Shown piece by piece: positions 33,821-41,800 of a stretch of DNA of 64,000 nt. How positions within the stretch are numbered: the stretch's first letter is position 1; each line of letters opens with the position of its first letter. Made by a program: the position numbers and the translations under genes. Below the pieces are notes generated by a model. It was not told the DNA's origin, made no database searches, and saw only the letters and a program-made list of their open reading frames with translations. Origin of the DNA: Neisseria cinerea (GTDB taxonomy: Bacteria; Pseudomonadota; Gammaproteobacteria; Burkholderiales; Neisseriaceae); the NCBI RefSeq assembly GCF_900475315.1, contig NZ_LS483369.1, positions 496,001 through 560,000 on the forward strand. The letters run 5' to 3'.

Positions 33821-34417
33821 GTACAGCACGCCGTTTTCAACTGCCACGCGGCTCATCACGCTTAAAACTTCGGGGAACTGTTCGGCAGGCACTTCTTTGT
33901 AGCTGCATCCGAACTTGCTTTTGACGGCAGACCAAAGGGTAATAGCGATACGCGCCTGCGCTTCTTTGGGTGCTGATTTGGTCAGGGCGTTGTGCAGTTT
34001 TTTGACGGCTTCGATTTGTTCGCCGGTCAAACCGTCGGGCAGGGCGCGGGTGGGTTTGGGGTGTCCAACCCTTGGATTGAAGTGTTCGTTCAACACTCGG
34101 AAACATTCGCGCTGGTAGGTCAGCAGGCGGGAACGGATTTCGGGTTTCACCCGCCGCGCATCGACGCCGAACAGCCAGCCGTTGAGGTAGTCGAGGGGTA
34201 GGCATGCGGTTTCATAGGTTTTACCATCGGTGGCAGGTATGGTCATCATGACCATACCTGATTTTAAGATTTCACTGCGTTGGATTTTTTTATATTGTGA
34301 AACCCAATCCAAGCCGATATTTTCGACTATCGGCTTCATGGCGACGTAGTGTTGGTTGTTGTGGGAAAAGACGGGCACGGTTTGACCGTGGAAAGAGATA
34401 TTTTGAACTTGGTTCAT
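33509..34417 (-). CDS. P22 Ant-type antirepressor with shared C-terminal module
   Basis: A 302-residue protein. The N-terminus (about residues 1-115) is a P22 antirepressor domain (GQTVPVFSHNNQHYVAMKPI, ETACLPLDYLNGWLFGVDA, SRLLTYQRECF). The C-terminal about 100 residues, from GEVLDAPPKAEPKLP onward, are nearly identical to those of the leftward gene 34912-35802. Antirepressors inactivate a phage repressor to promote lytic growth. The start has TAGGAAACC upstream, and this RBS segment is complementary to the 5' end of the leader RNA element. Confidence 0.85.
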   Translation of the reverse strand: MNQVQNISFHGQTVPVFSHNNQHYVAMKPIVENIGLDWVSQYKKIQRSEILKSGMVMMTIPATDGKTYETACLPLDYLNGWLFGVDARRVKPEIRSRLLTYQRECFRVLNEHFNPRVGHPKPTRALPDGLTGEQIEAVKKLHNALTKSAPKEAQARIAITLWSAVKSKFGCSYKEVPAEQFPEVLSVMSRVAVENGVLYGEVLDAPPKAEPKLPIDNNSLADIAAMVYYGTWMIELGKDISAPLKQLGNRQAVTMWTVWHETRSILKRTVAALEVLRGYADKDTSDRIAGCLEGIYSKATVR

Positions 34418-34420
34418 GAT

Positions 34421-34545
34421 GGTTTCCTAGTTTAGTTTCGAAAGACCCAAATGGGCGGTCGGGAGGTTCGAAAACCTACTAGAAAAGGCCGGCGTTATTC
34501 CCCTCGCGGGTATTGTATTCCGCACCCTCCCGACCATAGGAAACC
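34421..34545 (-). ncRNA. C4-like antisense/leader RNA upstream of the Ant-type gene
   Basis: Read on the minus strand, the 5' segment GGTTTCCTA (34537-34545) is exactly complementary to TAGGAAACC (34421-34429), which contains the gene's ribosome site. Inside lies a 10-bp stem GGTCGGGAGG/CCTCCCGACC (34526-34535 with 34457-34466), then a GGTGCGG...CGCCGG core and an AGGTT-TTCG-AACCT hairpin. Size, core and position resemble the C4 RNA that blocks ant translation in P1/P7. The function is inferred. Confidence 0.6.
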
Positions 34546-34546
34546 A

Positions 34547-34724
34547 GTTCGGATATATCGAAACAAACAACCAAACAAGGAAACTATGGACATGAAAAAA
34601 TCACATTGACGGAGTGATTGCCGTTCTAGTAGAGGTTTTCGACGCCTCGTGAACCAAACTATACAAAAAAACCGCCTTCGTGTAAAGCGGTTGAAGAGAG
34701 CCTTTTATTTTGACAGGAGGTAGG
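34547..34724. other. Intergenic control region between the antirepressor leader and small gene
   Basis: Contains CGAAACAAACAACCAA (34559 onward), which recurs at 35926 upstream of the second leader. At 34624-34649 a copy of the leader's TTCTAGTAG-GGTTTTCG loop appears in opposite orientation. CCGCCTT...AAGCGG at about 34671-34690 forms a hairpin ahead of the small gene. No other gene is evident. Confidence 0.45.
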
Positions 34725-34886
34725 ATGAACGCCAAAGAATTTTGTGAAAAGCAAATCGCCTATTGGCTGAATGAGAGCCGAAATGCGAGCGATCGTGCCG
34801 ATTTGAAGGCCTTTGAATTTGCCGAACGGGAATTGGCGAATTATCGGGAAATGTTGAAACAAATATTGAAACGTTATGCCGTCTGA
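34725..34886 (+). CDS. 53-residue small prophage protein, copy 1
   Basis: A small charged helical protein (MNAKEFCEKQIAYWLNES...KRYAV), not among recognised families. A CAGGAGG ribosome site lies upstream. A paralogue at 38223-38384 shares most residues and an identical 3' stretch of about 87 bases, and similar upstream sequence (CTTTTTATTTTGACAGG). Its last codons GCC-GTC-TGA are supplied by a DUS. The duplication and conserved ribosome site strongly support a translated gene. Confidence 0.7.
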   Translation: MNAKEFCEKQIAYWLNESRNASDRADLKAFEFAERELANYREMLKQILKRYAV

Positions 34887-34905
34887 AGCCTTGTTCAGAC
34901 GGCAT
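34876..34905 (+). terminator. Inverted DUS pair
   Basis: Two 12-base DUS arms face each other around a short loop between the convergent genes 34725-34886 and 34912-35802. The left arm supplies the stop codon of the 53-residue gene. Confidence 0.85.
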
Positions 34906-35223
34906 TTCTGTTTACCTTACCGTAGCCTTGCTGTAAATGCCTTCAAGACATCCGGCTATGCGGTCGGAGGTATCTTTGTCCGCATATCCCCGCAACACTT
35001 CGAGGGCTGCGACGGTTCTTTTCAGGATTGAACGGGTTTCGTGCCAAACCGTCCACATCGTAACCGCCTGTCTGTTGCCAAGCTGTTTGAGCGGCGCGGA
35101 GATGTCTTTGCCCAATTCAATCATCCATGTGCCGTAATAAACCATAGCGGCAATGTCGGCTAAAGAGTTGCCGTCGATGGGCAGTTTCGGCTCGGCTTTG
35201 GGCGGTGCGTCCAACACTTCGCC
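34894..35223 (-). repeat. 330-bp direct repeat, copy 2
   Basis: Near-identical partner of 33491-33820, covering a DUS half and the C-terminal module of the Rha-type gene. Recombination between copies would delete about 1.4 kb and fuse the alternate N-terminal domain to the same C-terminus. Confidence 0.9.
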
Positions 35224-35802
35224 CGTCAAGCCTGTGTGCAGGGTCAGCGCGTGGGCATAGGCGACGGCTTCGGGCAGCTTTTCGGCGGGGATGTCTTCGA
35301 TGGCTTCGACGTTGAAGCGTTGGTGAATCATACTGTACGCGGAGGAGTAGTCTATGCCTTTGCGTCCGACAAGCGCGGCAACGGCTTGGCGCAATCCGGT
35401 ACGGTCGTCAGCGGTGGTTTTGGCAGGCTTGATGCCGTCTGAAACGGTGTTGTTTAAATCTAGAATAGCTTTACTCATGGCATTGAAGGCTTCGATATAG
35501 GCAATTTTAATTGCCATCGCCTGTTTGCCTGTGAATCCCATCACTAGCAACATAAAACCGTCTTTGGTCAGTTCGTAGCTTTTTGTTTCGCGAAAACCGA
35601 AGCCTGTCTTTACCTGTTTTGCTTTGGGCTTAAAATTAAGCTCAAAGAAAGAAGCCTTGATTTCTTTAGAGATTTGTTCAATTCGCGCCAACAGGTTTTT
35701 ATGCTCTTTCCCGAATGCTTGGGCTACAAATTCGCTGGTGGTTACGATTTGGGAATTTTGGATTTGGACAAAATTTTGAAAGTTGATTGAAATTGCGTTC
35801 AT
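34912..35802 (-). CDS. Rha-type regulatory protein with shared C-terminal module
   Basis: A 296-residue protein. The N-terminal about 115 residues form a phage Rha domain (IVTTSEFVAQAFGKEHKNLLARI and SYELTKDGFMLLVMGFTG), found in antirepressor-like regulators. A linker (residues 125-195) follows. The C-terminal module from GEVLDAPPKAEPKLP is nearly identical to the P22 Ant-type gene next door. ACGGAG precedes the ATG. A DUS sits within it at 35432-35443. It likely counteracts a repressor. Confidence 0.85.
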   Translation of the reverse strand: MNAISINFQNFVQIQNSQIVTTSEFVAQAFGKEHKNLLARIEQISKEIKASFFELNFKPKAKQVKTGFGFRETKSYELTKDGFMLLVMGFTGKQAMAIKIAYIEAFNAMSKAILDLNNTVSDGIKPAKTTADDRTGLRQAVAALVGRKGIDYSSAYSMIHQRFNVEAIEDIPAEKLPEAVAYAHALTLHTGLTGEVLDAPPKAEPKLPIDGNSLADIAAMVYYGTWMIELGKDISAPLKQLGNRQAVTMWTVWHETRSILKRTVAALEVLRGYADKDTSDRIAGCLEGIYSKATVR

Positions 35803-35820
35803 ACTGAACTCCGTAAGTTT

Positions 35821-35918
35821 AGGATTAAAAGAATACCCAAGGAATGGGTGGGGGTGTCCTACGTCTTACGAACGCCGGGTCGTTGCCGATACCCGCACCC
35901 CCGTAAACTTTTAATCCT
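35821..35918 (-). ncRNA. C4-like antisense/leader RNA upstream of the Rha-type gene
   Basis: On the minus strand an outer stem AGGATTAAAAG/CTTTTAATCCT (35908-35918 with 35821-35831) encloses GGGGGTG/CACCCCC (35896-35902 with 35850-35856). Core GGTGCGGGTA...CCGGCGTT and an ACCCATTCCTTGGGT hairpin are present. AAGTTT next to the outer stem could pair with AAACTT just before the ribosome site, giving an alternative fold. Layout matches the leader of the Ant-type gene although the sequence differs, suggesting a shared regulatory class. Confidence 0.55.
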
Positions 35919-35924
35919 ATCGCT

Positions 35925-36368
35925 ATCGAAACAAACAACCAAGGAGCAACAGAATGAAATTCGGGAATGTGTAGATATGAAAAAACCGACAACAGGTCGG
36001 GTGCTGCGTAAGAGTAGGAAATTCGATAATAGTTTTTTTCGGTTGAGACTGTCAATAGGTAACTGAAAAATCCAGTGTGCAAAATCTCATAGTGAAACAA
36101 AATCAAATACCTATACCACTCCTCAAAATTGAGGAGTGAAACAGAATCAATGGCTTATTGTTTTATTTCATGTTCCTCAAATTTGAGGAACAAATAAAAA
36201 TCAATATTTTATCTTCTCAAAAATCCAAGCCGCGCGTTTGCGTCAAGTTCAGACGGCATAAAGCAGCCCGCAGGCTGCGTACAATATATTTTTAACTAGT
36301 AATTTATTATTTGCAAATATATTACTTGCAATATATAATTTGCACATATTTTCAATAGGAGAAAAGTA
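35925..36368. promoter_or_regulatory. Regulatory region between Rha-type and P63C genes
   Basis: Two 20-bp perfect palindromes occur: ACTCCTCAAAATTGAGGAGT (36118-36137) and GTTCCTCAAATTTGAGGAAC (36172-36191), sharing core CCTCAAA-TTTGAGG type. Direct repeats AGTGAAACA(A/G)AATCAA (36091 and 36135) accompany them. Further right, TTGCAAATATATT, TTGCAATATATAA and TTGCACATATT (36314-36352) form a three-copy array just before the P63C gene. Two or more DNA-binding regulators probably act here. No convincing gene is seen within this stretch. Confidence 0.65.
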
Positions 36369-37409
36369 ATGTCAAAAACTCAATCAGTAACAGGCCGTGC
36401 TATTGGCGGGAAAGTCAGAGCAGAGAAAATGACACCGGAGCAACGCAAGGAACAGGCGGCTAAAATGGTAGCTGCTAAGCAAGCTAAGGCAGCAATGCCG
36501 AAAGTGATTCACAAGAAATTGCCTTTAATATTGGGAGATGTTCAGATTCCATGTGCCGTTATTCAATATCCAAATGGCGAAGTAAAGCGCGTTTTGACTG
36601 AAAACGGTATCCTGACAGCTATCTACGGCAAAGCAGGGATGGCATCTGGCGCTTCAAAAAGAAGCCGAGAAAAAGCGTTGAACAACGGCATGGCCCCTAT
36701 GCCGTTATTTCTATCCCCAGAACGACTTAGACCACTGATTCTAGAAGATGAAACGTTATCGGCCCTACTGCTAAAAATAGAGTACATGGACGATAAGGAA
36801 ATAGTCAGTGGATATGATGCCTCTATTCTGCCATCTGTCTGTGAGATATGGCTTAAAGCTAGGGATATGGGAATTTTGCAAAGCCAACAGTTAGGTCGAG
36901 CGCAAAAAGCTGAATTGTTAATGCGAGCATTGGCTCATATAGGCATTATTGCTCTTGTTGATGAGGCAACTGGCTATCAAGACGTACGATCAAAAGATGC
37001 CCTTGCTAAAATCCTTGAGGCTTTCGTTGCGAAAGAGCTGCAGCCTTGGGTTAAAACATTCCCTTTGGAATATTATAAAGAGCTTTGCCGGTTGTATAAC
37101 GTTCCTTTCCCTCCGCTTAAGAACAACCAATTCCCGCAGTTCTTCGGGCATATTACCAACAACGCTATATATACCCGTCTTGCTCCAGAGCTACTGCCTG
37201 AGTTGAAAAAAGCGGCCAGCAAACAGGAGAAAAAAGCCAAACTACATCAACTTTTAACGCAAGATGTCGGGCATCCGAAACTGAAGGAGCACCTGGCTTC
37301 CGTCGTTACGTTATTGAAGTTGGCCAAAGATAAGGATGACTTCAGCCGTATGCTAGATATTGTCCATCCCAAACTAAATAACACCATACCGCTTGATTTG
37401 GGCGAGTAA
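36369..37409 (+). CDS. P63C-domain phage protein
   Basis: A 346-residue protein with a basic, Gly/Ala/Lys-rich N-terminus (residues 1-45). The middle includes KRVLTENGILTAIYGKAG. The C-terminal P63C domain spans about residues 210-320 (WVKTFPLEYYKELCRLYNVP, FFGHITNNAIYTRLAP, LHQLLTQDVGHPKL). P63C proteins are common in phages and mobile elements and often linked to antirepressor functions, but their biochemistry is unknown. An AGGAG ribosome site precedes the ATG. A terminator follows. Confidence 0.85.
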   Translation: MSKTQSVTGRAIGGKVRAEKMTPEQRKEQAAKMVAAKQAKAAMPKVIHKKLPLILGDVQIPCAVIQYPNGEVKRVLTENGILTAIYGKAGMASGASKRSREKALNNGMAPMPLFLSPERLRPLILEDETLSALLLKIEYMDDKEIVSGYDASILPSVCEIWLKARDMGILQSQQLGRAQKAELLMRALAHIGIIALVDEATGYQDVRSKDALAKILEAFVAKELQPWVKTFPLEYYKELCRLYNVPFPPLKNNQFPQFFGHITNNAIYTRLAPELLPELKKAASKQEKKAKLHQLLTQDVGHPKLKEHLASVVTLLKLAKDKDDFSRMLDIVHPKLNNTIPLDLGE

Positions 37410-37430
37410 AAAGCAGCCATCTCCTACATA

Positions 37431-37457
37431 AAGAACCCCCTGCATATGCAAGGGGTT
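37431..37457 (+). terminator. Terminator of the P63C gene
   Basis: ACCCCCTGCATATGCAAGGGGTTTTG: CCCCTTG/AAGGGG-type stem with AT-rich palindromic loop and a following T-run. Directly after the P63C stop, it ends that transcript. Confidence 0.75.
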
Positions 37458-37634
37458 TTGTTACCTTATTTGGGTTTGCGTTTAAAATTCTCGCAAACTA
37501 TCCGTGAGATGGCGGGTCAGCAGGGGGGTAGCGATAGCACCATCATCATCAATTCGACAGGCGGCGACTTCATCCATAAAAAGGATTTGGCGAAGCTGTT
37601 GAAACAGATGAAACGGGACTTTAAATTTGTCTGA
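37446..37634 (+). CDS. Small phage protein or remnant
   Basis: A 62-residue reading frame starting inside the preceding terminator (37446); the true start may be later. The C-terminal half (STIIINSTGGDFIHKKDLAKLL) resembles C-terminal ends of larger phage structural proteins rather than a free protein. No ribosome site is evident. Best considered a remnant left near the prophage end. A DUS pair follows at 37639-37664. Confidence 0.4.
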   Translation: MQGVLLPYLGLRLKFSQTIREMAGQQGGSDSTIIINSTGGDFIHKKDLAKLLKQMKRDFKFV

Positions 37635-37638
37635 GAAA

Positions 37639-37664
37639 ATGCCGTCTGAAGATTCAGACGGCAT
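37639..37664 (+). terminator. Inverted DUS pair
   Basis: ATGCCGTCTGAA-GA-TTCAGACGGCAT, a tight 12-bp hairpin between convergent genes. Confidence 0.85.
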
Positions 37665-37692
37665 CGCCCCCGCCGTTTGCCAGCAAAAAACC

Positions 37693-37721
37693 GCCAAGTT
37701 TTCGGCTTGGCGGCGGTCGGG
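37693..37721 (-). terminator. Terminator of the ribbon-helix-helix gene
   Basis: CCGCCAAG-TTTTCGG-CTTGGCGG stem lies just beyond the stop of the minus-strand gene 37722-37889 and is followed on that strand by TTTTTT. A rho-independent terminator. Confidence 0.75.
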
Positions 37722-37889
37722 CTATTTTAAGAACTCTTTTCGGATTTGTTCTTTAACCCATTGGGAAAAATCAATTTTATTTGCAAACTCGAGTAAATCT
37801 TTCTCGGTTTCGTTGTTAAAAGAGACATTTTTTATCGTCCGTTTGGCTGCCGCCCGTTTGCGGTATTCCGCCAGTTTTTCATCAACCAT
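37722..37889 (-). CDS. Ribbon-helix-helix small DNA-binding protein
   Basis: A 55-residue protein encoded on the minus strand, too short for routine calling. The pattern RTIKNVSFNNETEKDLLEFA then SQWVKEQIRKEF matches ribbon-helix-helix (CopG/Arc-like) proteins: a beta strand followed by two helices. AAGGAT precedes its ATG. It lies near the prophage right end and could bind one of the palindromes at 36.1 kb or control its own promoter. Confidence 0.6.
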   Translation of the reverse strand: MVDEKLAEYRKRAAAKRTIKNVSFNNETEKDLLEFANKIDFSQWVKEQIRKEFLK

Positions 37890-37991
37890 AGGGAATCCTT
37901 GATTTTTAAAACCGTTGTAGTAAAATGGCTCGTAGAAAGGTTGGCGAAAGGGGCGCGGTGCTCTGCCACCCCTTGTTATTTCAGTTTTTCA

Positions 37992-38048
37992 TTAGTAGGC
38001 CGGAGAGCAAACTAACAAAAGAAACAGGAATAAAATAACTTTCGCCAT
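37992..38048 (-). CDS. 18-residue hydrophobic peptide
   Basis: The minus strand has AGGAGG, then ATG and MAKVILFLFLLLVCSPAY. This resembles a short signal-like or type I toxin/holin-type peptide. The strong ribosome site argues for translation; size and lack of known family keep confidence low. Confidence 0.35.
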   Translation of the reverse strand: MAKVILFLFLLLVCSPAY

Positions 38049-38082
38049 TTCTTCAAGCCTCCTTTCTATCCGATAAGCCCCC

Positions 38083-38113
38083 GAAGTTGCCGCTTCGGGG
38101 CTTTGCTTTATCG
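38083..38113. terminator. GC-rich hairpin, probable terminator
   Basis: CCCCGAAG-TTGCC-GCTTCGGGG is a stable stem followed on the plus strand by CTTTGCTTT. It could also separate the 18-residue peptide from upstream leftward transcription. Confidence 0.55.
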
Positions 38114-38222
38114 AATAGATGTATTATATTATGTATAGACATAATTATCAAGCGTTTTATGCGAAAATCCGCCTTTGTATAAGGCAATTGTAGAAAGCTT
38201 TTTATTTTGACAGGGTACAGAA

Positions 38223-38384
38223 ATGACCGCCGAAGAATTTTGTGAAAAGCAAATCGACTATTGGTTGAACGAGAGCCGTAAGGCATCAGATAACGCCGAT
38301 TTGAAGGCCTTTGAATTTGCCGAACGGGAATTGGCGAATTATCGGGAAATGTTGAAACAAATATTGAAACGTTATGCCGTCTAA
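38223..38384 (+). CDS. 53-residue small prophage protein, copy 2
   Basis: Paralogue of 34725-34886 (MTAEEFCEKQIDYWLNES...KRYAV). Residues differ at several positions in the first half, while the last about 29 residues and their DNA are identical. The final GCC-GTC-TAA uses a DUS variant with one base changed so that TAA replaces TGA. The ribosome site (GACAGGGT) is weaker than in copy 1. It is the last gene before the probable prophage end. Confidence 0.65.
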   Translation: MTAEEFCEKQIDYWLNESRKASDNADLKAFEFAERELANYREMLKQILKRYAV

Positions 38385-38407
38385 ATCTTCAGACGGCATT
38401 GACCGTA

Positions 38408-38443
38408 AAAACAAGCCGCCATATTTCAGGCGGCTTGTTTTTT
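38408..38443 (+). terminator. Strong terminator near the prophage right end
   Basis: AACAAGCCGCC and GGCGGCTTGTT form an 11-bp stem with a run of seven or more T's. It ends transcription of the last prophage gene. Confidence 0.85.
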
Positions 38444-38642
38444 TATTCCTCATCGTCATATTTTTTGAAAATATTTTTATTTTATTTGCACCTTTTTTGC
38501 ACCTTTTTTTATAAATATTATTCAAATATTTGATTTATATATTAATTTAATAAAATATCACATGACCTTGCATAGGGGCAAGGATGATTCGGGTTTTTTG
38601 TTTGGGTTCGTTTGTTTGTCTGTCAATCATGATTTGGGTAGG
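38444..38642. other. AT-rich gene-free stretch, likely prophage right boundary
   Basis: Bases between the terminator and the Correia element are AT-rich with no supported gene. CCTTGCATAGGGGCAAGG at 38567-38584 forms a hairpin. The attachment site (attR) is probably within this stretch or close to it, but the matching left end is not in the window. Confidence 0.4.
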
Positions 38643-38749
38643 TATAGTGGATTAAATTTAAACCAGTACAGCGTTGCCTCGCCTTGCCGTACTATTTGTA
38701 CTGTCTGCGGCTTCGTCGCCTTGTCCTGATTTAAATTTAATCCACTATA
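38643..38749. repeat. Correia element (CREE)
   Basis: A 107-bp element begins TATAGTGGATTAAATTT and ends AAATTTAATCCACTATA, with internal CAGTACAGCGTTGCC, GCCGTACTATTTGTACTGTC and GGCTTCGTCGCCTTGTCCTG. This is a full-length neisserial Correia repeat, a mobile MITE-like unit. It can carry promoters or be cleaved by RNase III in transcripts. Confidence 0.95.
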
Positions 38750-38762
38750 TTTGGTTCAAACA

Positions 38763-38797
38763 ATGCCGTCTGAAGGCTTTCGGCGTTCAGACGGCAT
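38763..38797 (-). terminator. Inverted DUS pair, terminator of the FAD/Fe-S oxidase gene
   Basis: Two DUS arms around an 11-base loop lie immediately past the stop of the minus-strand gene. Confidence 0.8.
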
Positions 38798-38811
38798 TTC
38801 CGTGTCCGTTT

Positions 38812-41800
38812 TTACAGCAACACTTTCTCTACGCCGCCGTTGTTGGCTTTTTTCACGAACTCATCCAGCCAGTTTTCGCCGAGGATGTGTTTCGCCATTT
38901 CGATAACGATGTAGTCGGCAGGCATATTGTTGTCGTCGGCGTAGCGGCTCAAGCCTTGCAGGCAGGCTGGGCAGGTGGTGAGCATTTTCACAGGTTCGCC
39001 CTGCGGCAGCTCTTTGAGGTTTTTCTCGATTTCTTCCTGCTTGCGGAATTTGACTTGGGTGGCGATGTCGGGGCGTTTGACGGCAAACATGCCGGATTCG
39101 CCGCAGCAGCGGTCGCTTAAGACGACTTTCTGCCCCATGAGGCTGCTGGCCATTTGGGTGGCGTTCATGGTTTTGATGGGCGTGTGGCAGGGGTCGTGAT
39201 AGAGGTATTGCTGACCTTTCACGCCGTTTAGTTTCACGCCTTTTTCAAGCAGGTATTCGTGGATGTCGATGATGCGGCAGCCGGGGAAGATTTCTTCGAA
39301 GCGGTATTTTTCGAGCTGGTCGTAGCAGGTGCCGCAACTGACGACGACGGTTTTAATATCGAGGTAGTTGAGGGTGTTCGCCATGCGGTGGAAGGCAACG
39401 CGGTTGTTGGTGCTCATTTCTTCGGCTTTAGCCTTATTGCCTCCAGCGTCTTGCGGATAGCCGCAACACATATAGCCGGGCGGCAGGACGGTTTGTACGC
39501 CGACGTGCCAGAGCATGGCTTGGACGGCGAGTCCGATTTGGCTGAACAAACGCTCGGAACCGCAGCCGGGGAAGTAGAACACGGCTTCGGCATCTTCGGG
39601 CGCGGCGGGGTTGCGGATGATGGGGATGCTTTTGTCGTCTTCTATGCCGAGCATGGAGCGCGGTGTTTTGGCAGGTACGCTTTTGGGCAAAGGACGGTTG
39701 ATGAAGTGGATGATTTGTTCTTTGACCGGAGCGGTGCCGACGGTGGCTTTGGGTTCGGCTTTTTGCTTTTTGGTACCGACGGGCAGCAGTTTGCCAATTT
39801 TGTAAGCGAAGTTCTGCGCAGGGAAACCGGTTTGTATCATGGCGGCGCGCAGGGCTTTGATGGTTTTAGGGCCGGTGGCGTTTAGGAATGCCATGCCCAT
39901 CGATGCGGCGGGTGCAAAGCGTTTATGACCGGAATCGGCAAGGTAGTTGCGGATGGCTACGGTTACGTCGCCGAAGTCGATGTTGACGGGGCAAGGCTTG
40001 ACGCAGCGGTGGCACACGGTGCAGTGGTCGCCGATGTCCATGAGTTCTTCAAAGTGTTTGATGGAAACGCCGCGGCGGGTTTGTTCTTCGTATAAGAATG
40101 CTTCGGTCAACAGCCCCACGCCGAGGATTTTGTTGCGCGGACTGTACAGCAGGTTGGCGCGCGGAACGTGGGTGGAGCAAACAGGTTTGCATTTGCCACA
40201 GCGCAGACAGTCTTTGACGGAATCGGCAATGGTGCCGAGGTCTGATTTTTCCATAATCAGAGATTCCGCCCCCAAAAGCTCGAAAGACGGCGTGTAGGCG
40301 TTGCGCAGGTCCGAGCCTTTCATCAGTTTGTGACGATTGAAGGTATGTTTCGGATCGACTTGGTTTTTATAGTTCCAAAACGGTTGCAAATCTTCATCGG
40401 TCAAAAATTCGAGCTTGGTAATGCCGATGCCGTGTTCGCCGGAAATTACGCCGCCGAGCGAACGGGCGATTTTCATGATGCGTTCGACCGAACGATAGGC
40501 CGTCTGAAGCATTTCGGCATCGTCTGAGTTAACCGGAATATTGGTGTGAACGTTACCGTCGCCGGCGTGCATATGCAGGGCAACGAAGACGCGGCTGCGT
40601 ACGGTTTTAGCGTGGATTTTGCCCAAGCCTTGGATAATTTTGGTATCGGTTTTGCCGCTGAAGATTTCAGAAAGCGGCTTCATTACGTCCGCTTTGACAG
40701 ACACGCGCAGGCGGAAATCGCGGAAGGCAATAAAGCAACTTTCATTGTCTTTGGCTTCGGGAGCAGCGTGGACGGCTGCGCCGTAGCGAGCTTTATAGTC
40801 GGCAAGTGGCGCATCTAAGTTAGCAAGCAGCCATTCCCAACGCGCTTTGACAGCGGAAACGTGGGCTAGGGCGTGTTTGCCGCGTTCGCCCAACAGTTCG
40901 GCGGTTGGAAGGTCTGTTCCCATTTTGTCGATGGGGAGTTTGCCGGACAGATATTGCTCCAAGGCGGCACAGAGTTTGAGTTTGTTTTGGATGGAAAGCT
41001 CAATGTTGATGCGTTCGATGCCGTCTGAATACTCGCCGAGCCTTTCGAGTGGGATTACCACGTCTTCGTTGATTTTAAAGGCGTTGGTGTGTTTTGCGAT
41101 GGCGGCGGTGCGGCTGCGGTCGAGCCAGAAGGTTTTGCGCGCTTCAGGCGATACGGCGATAAAGCCTTCGCCGTCGCGGGCGCGGGCGAGTTCGCAGATG
41201 TGTTCGGCGGCTGCCTCTACGGCGGCTTCGTCGTCTGAAACCACGTCCGCCAGCAAGACCATTTTCGGCCGCCCCTTACCTGCCGCTTTGGTGGCGTAGC
41301 CGACGGCGCGGACATAACGCCAGTCCAAATGCTCCAAACCCGCCAACCGCACGCTGTCGTGGGCAAGCAGGAAATCGCGGATTTCGACGATGGACGGCGT
41401 GGCGGTGGCGACCGTGCCGAAAAACTCCATGCACACGGTGCGCGTGTGTTTCGGCATTTTGTGCAACACAAAGGCGACGCTGGTGATGATGCCGTCCGTG
41501 CCTTCTTTCTGCACGCCGGGCAGGCCGCTCAAGAATTTGTCAGTAACGTCTTTGCCCAAACCGACTTTGCGGAATTTGTGACCGGGGATTTCCAAACGTT
41601 CGGTTTTAACGATATTGAGGCCGTCTGAATCCAGCGTGTGAACGTCGAATACGGCGGTTTCTTCGTCGTGGATTTTGCCGAAATTGTGGCGCACGCGCTC
41701 GATGCGCAGCCATTCGCCCTGCGGGTTGACCATTTGCCAGTAGGCGAGGTTGTCCAACGCCGTCCCCCACAGCACGGCTTTTTTGCCGCCCGCGTTCATC

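Noticed and set aside
39259-39885. Plus-strand frames opposite the FAD/Fe-S oxidase
   Set aside because: They are shadows of the well-conserved minus-strand protein with all its cofactor motifs.
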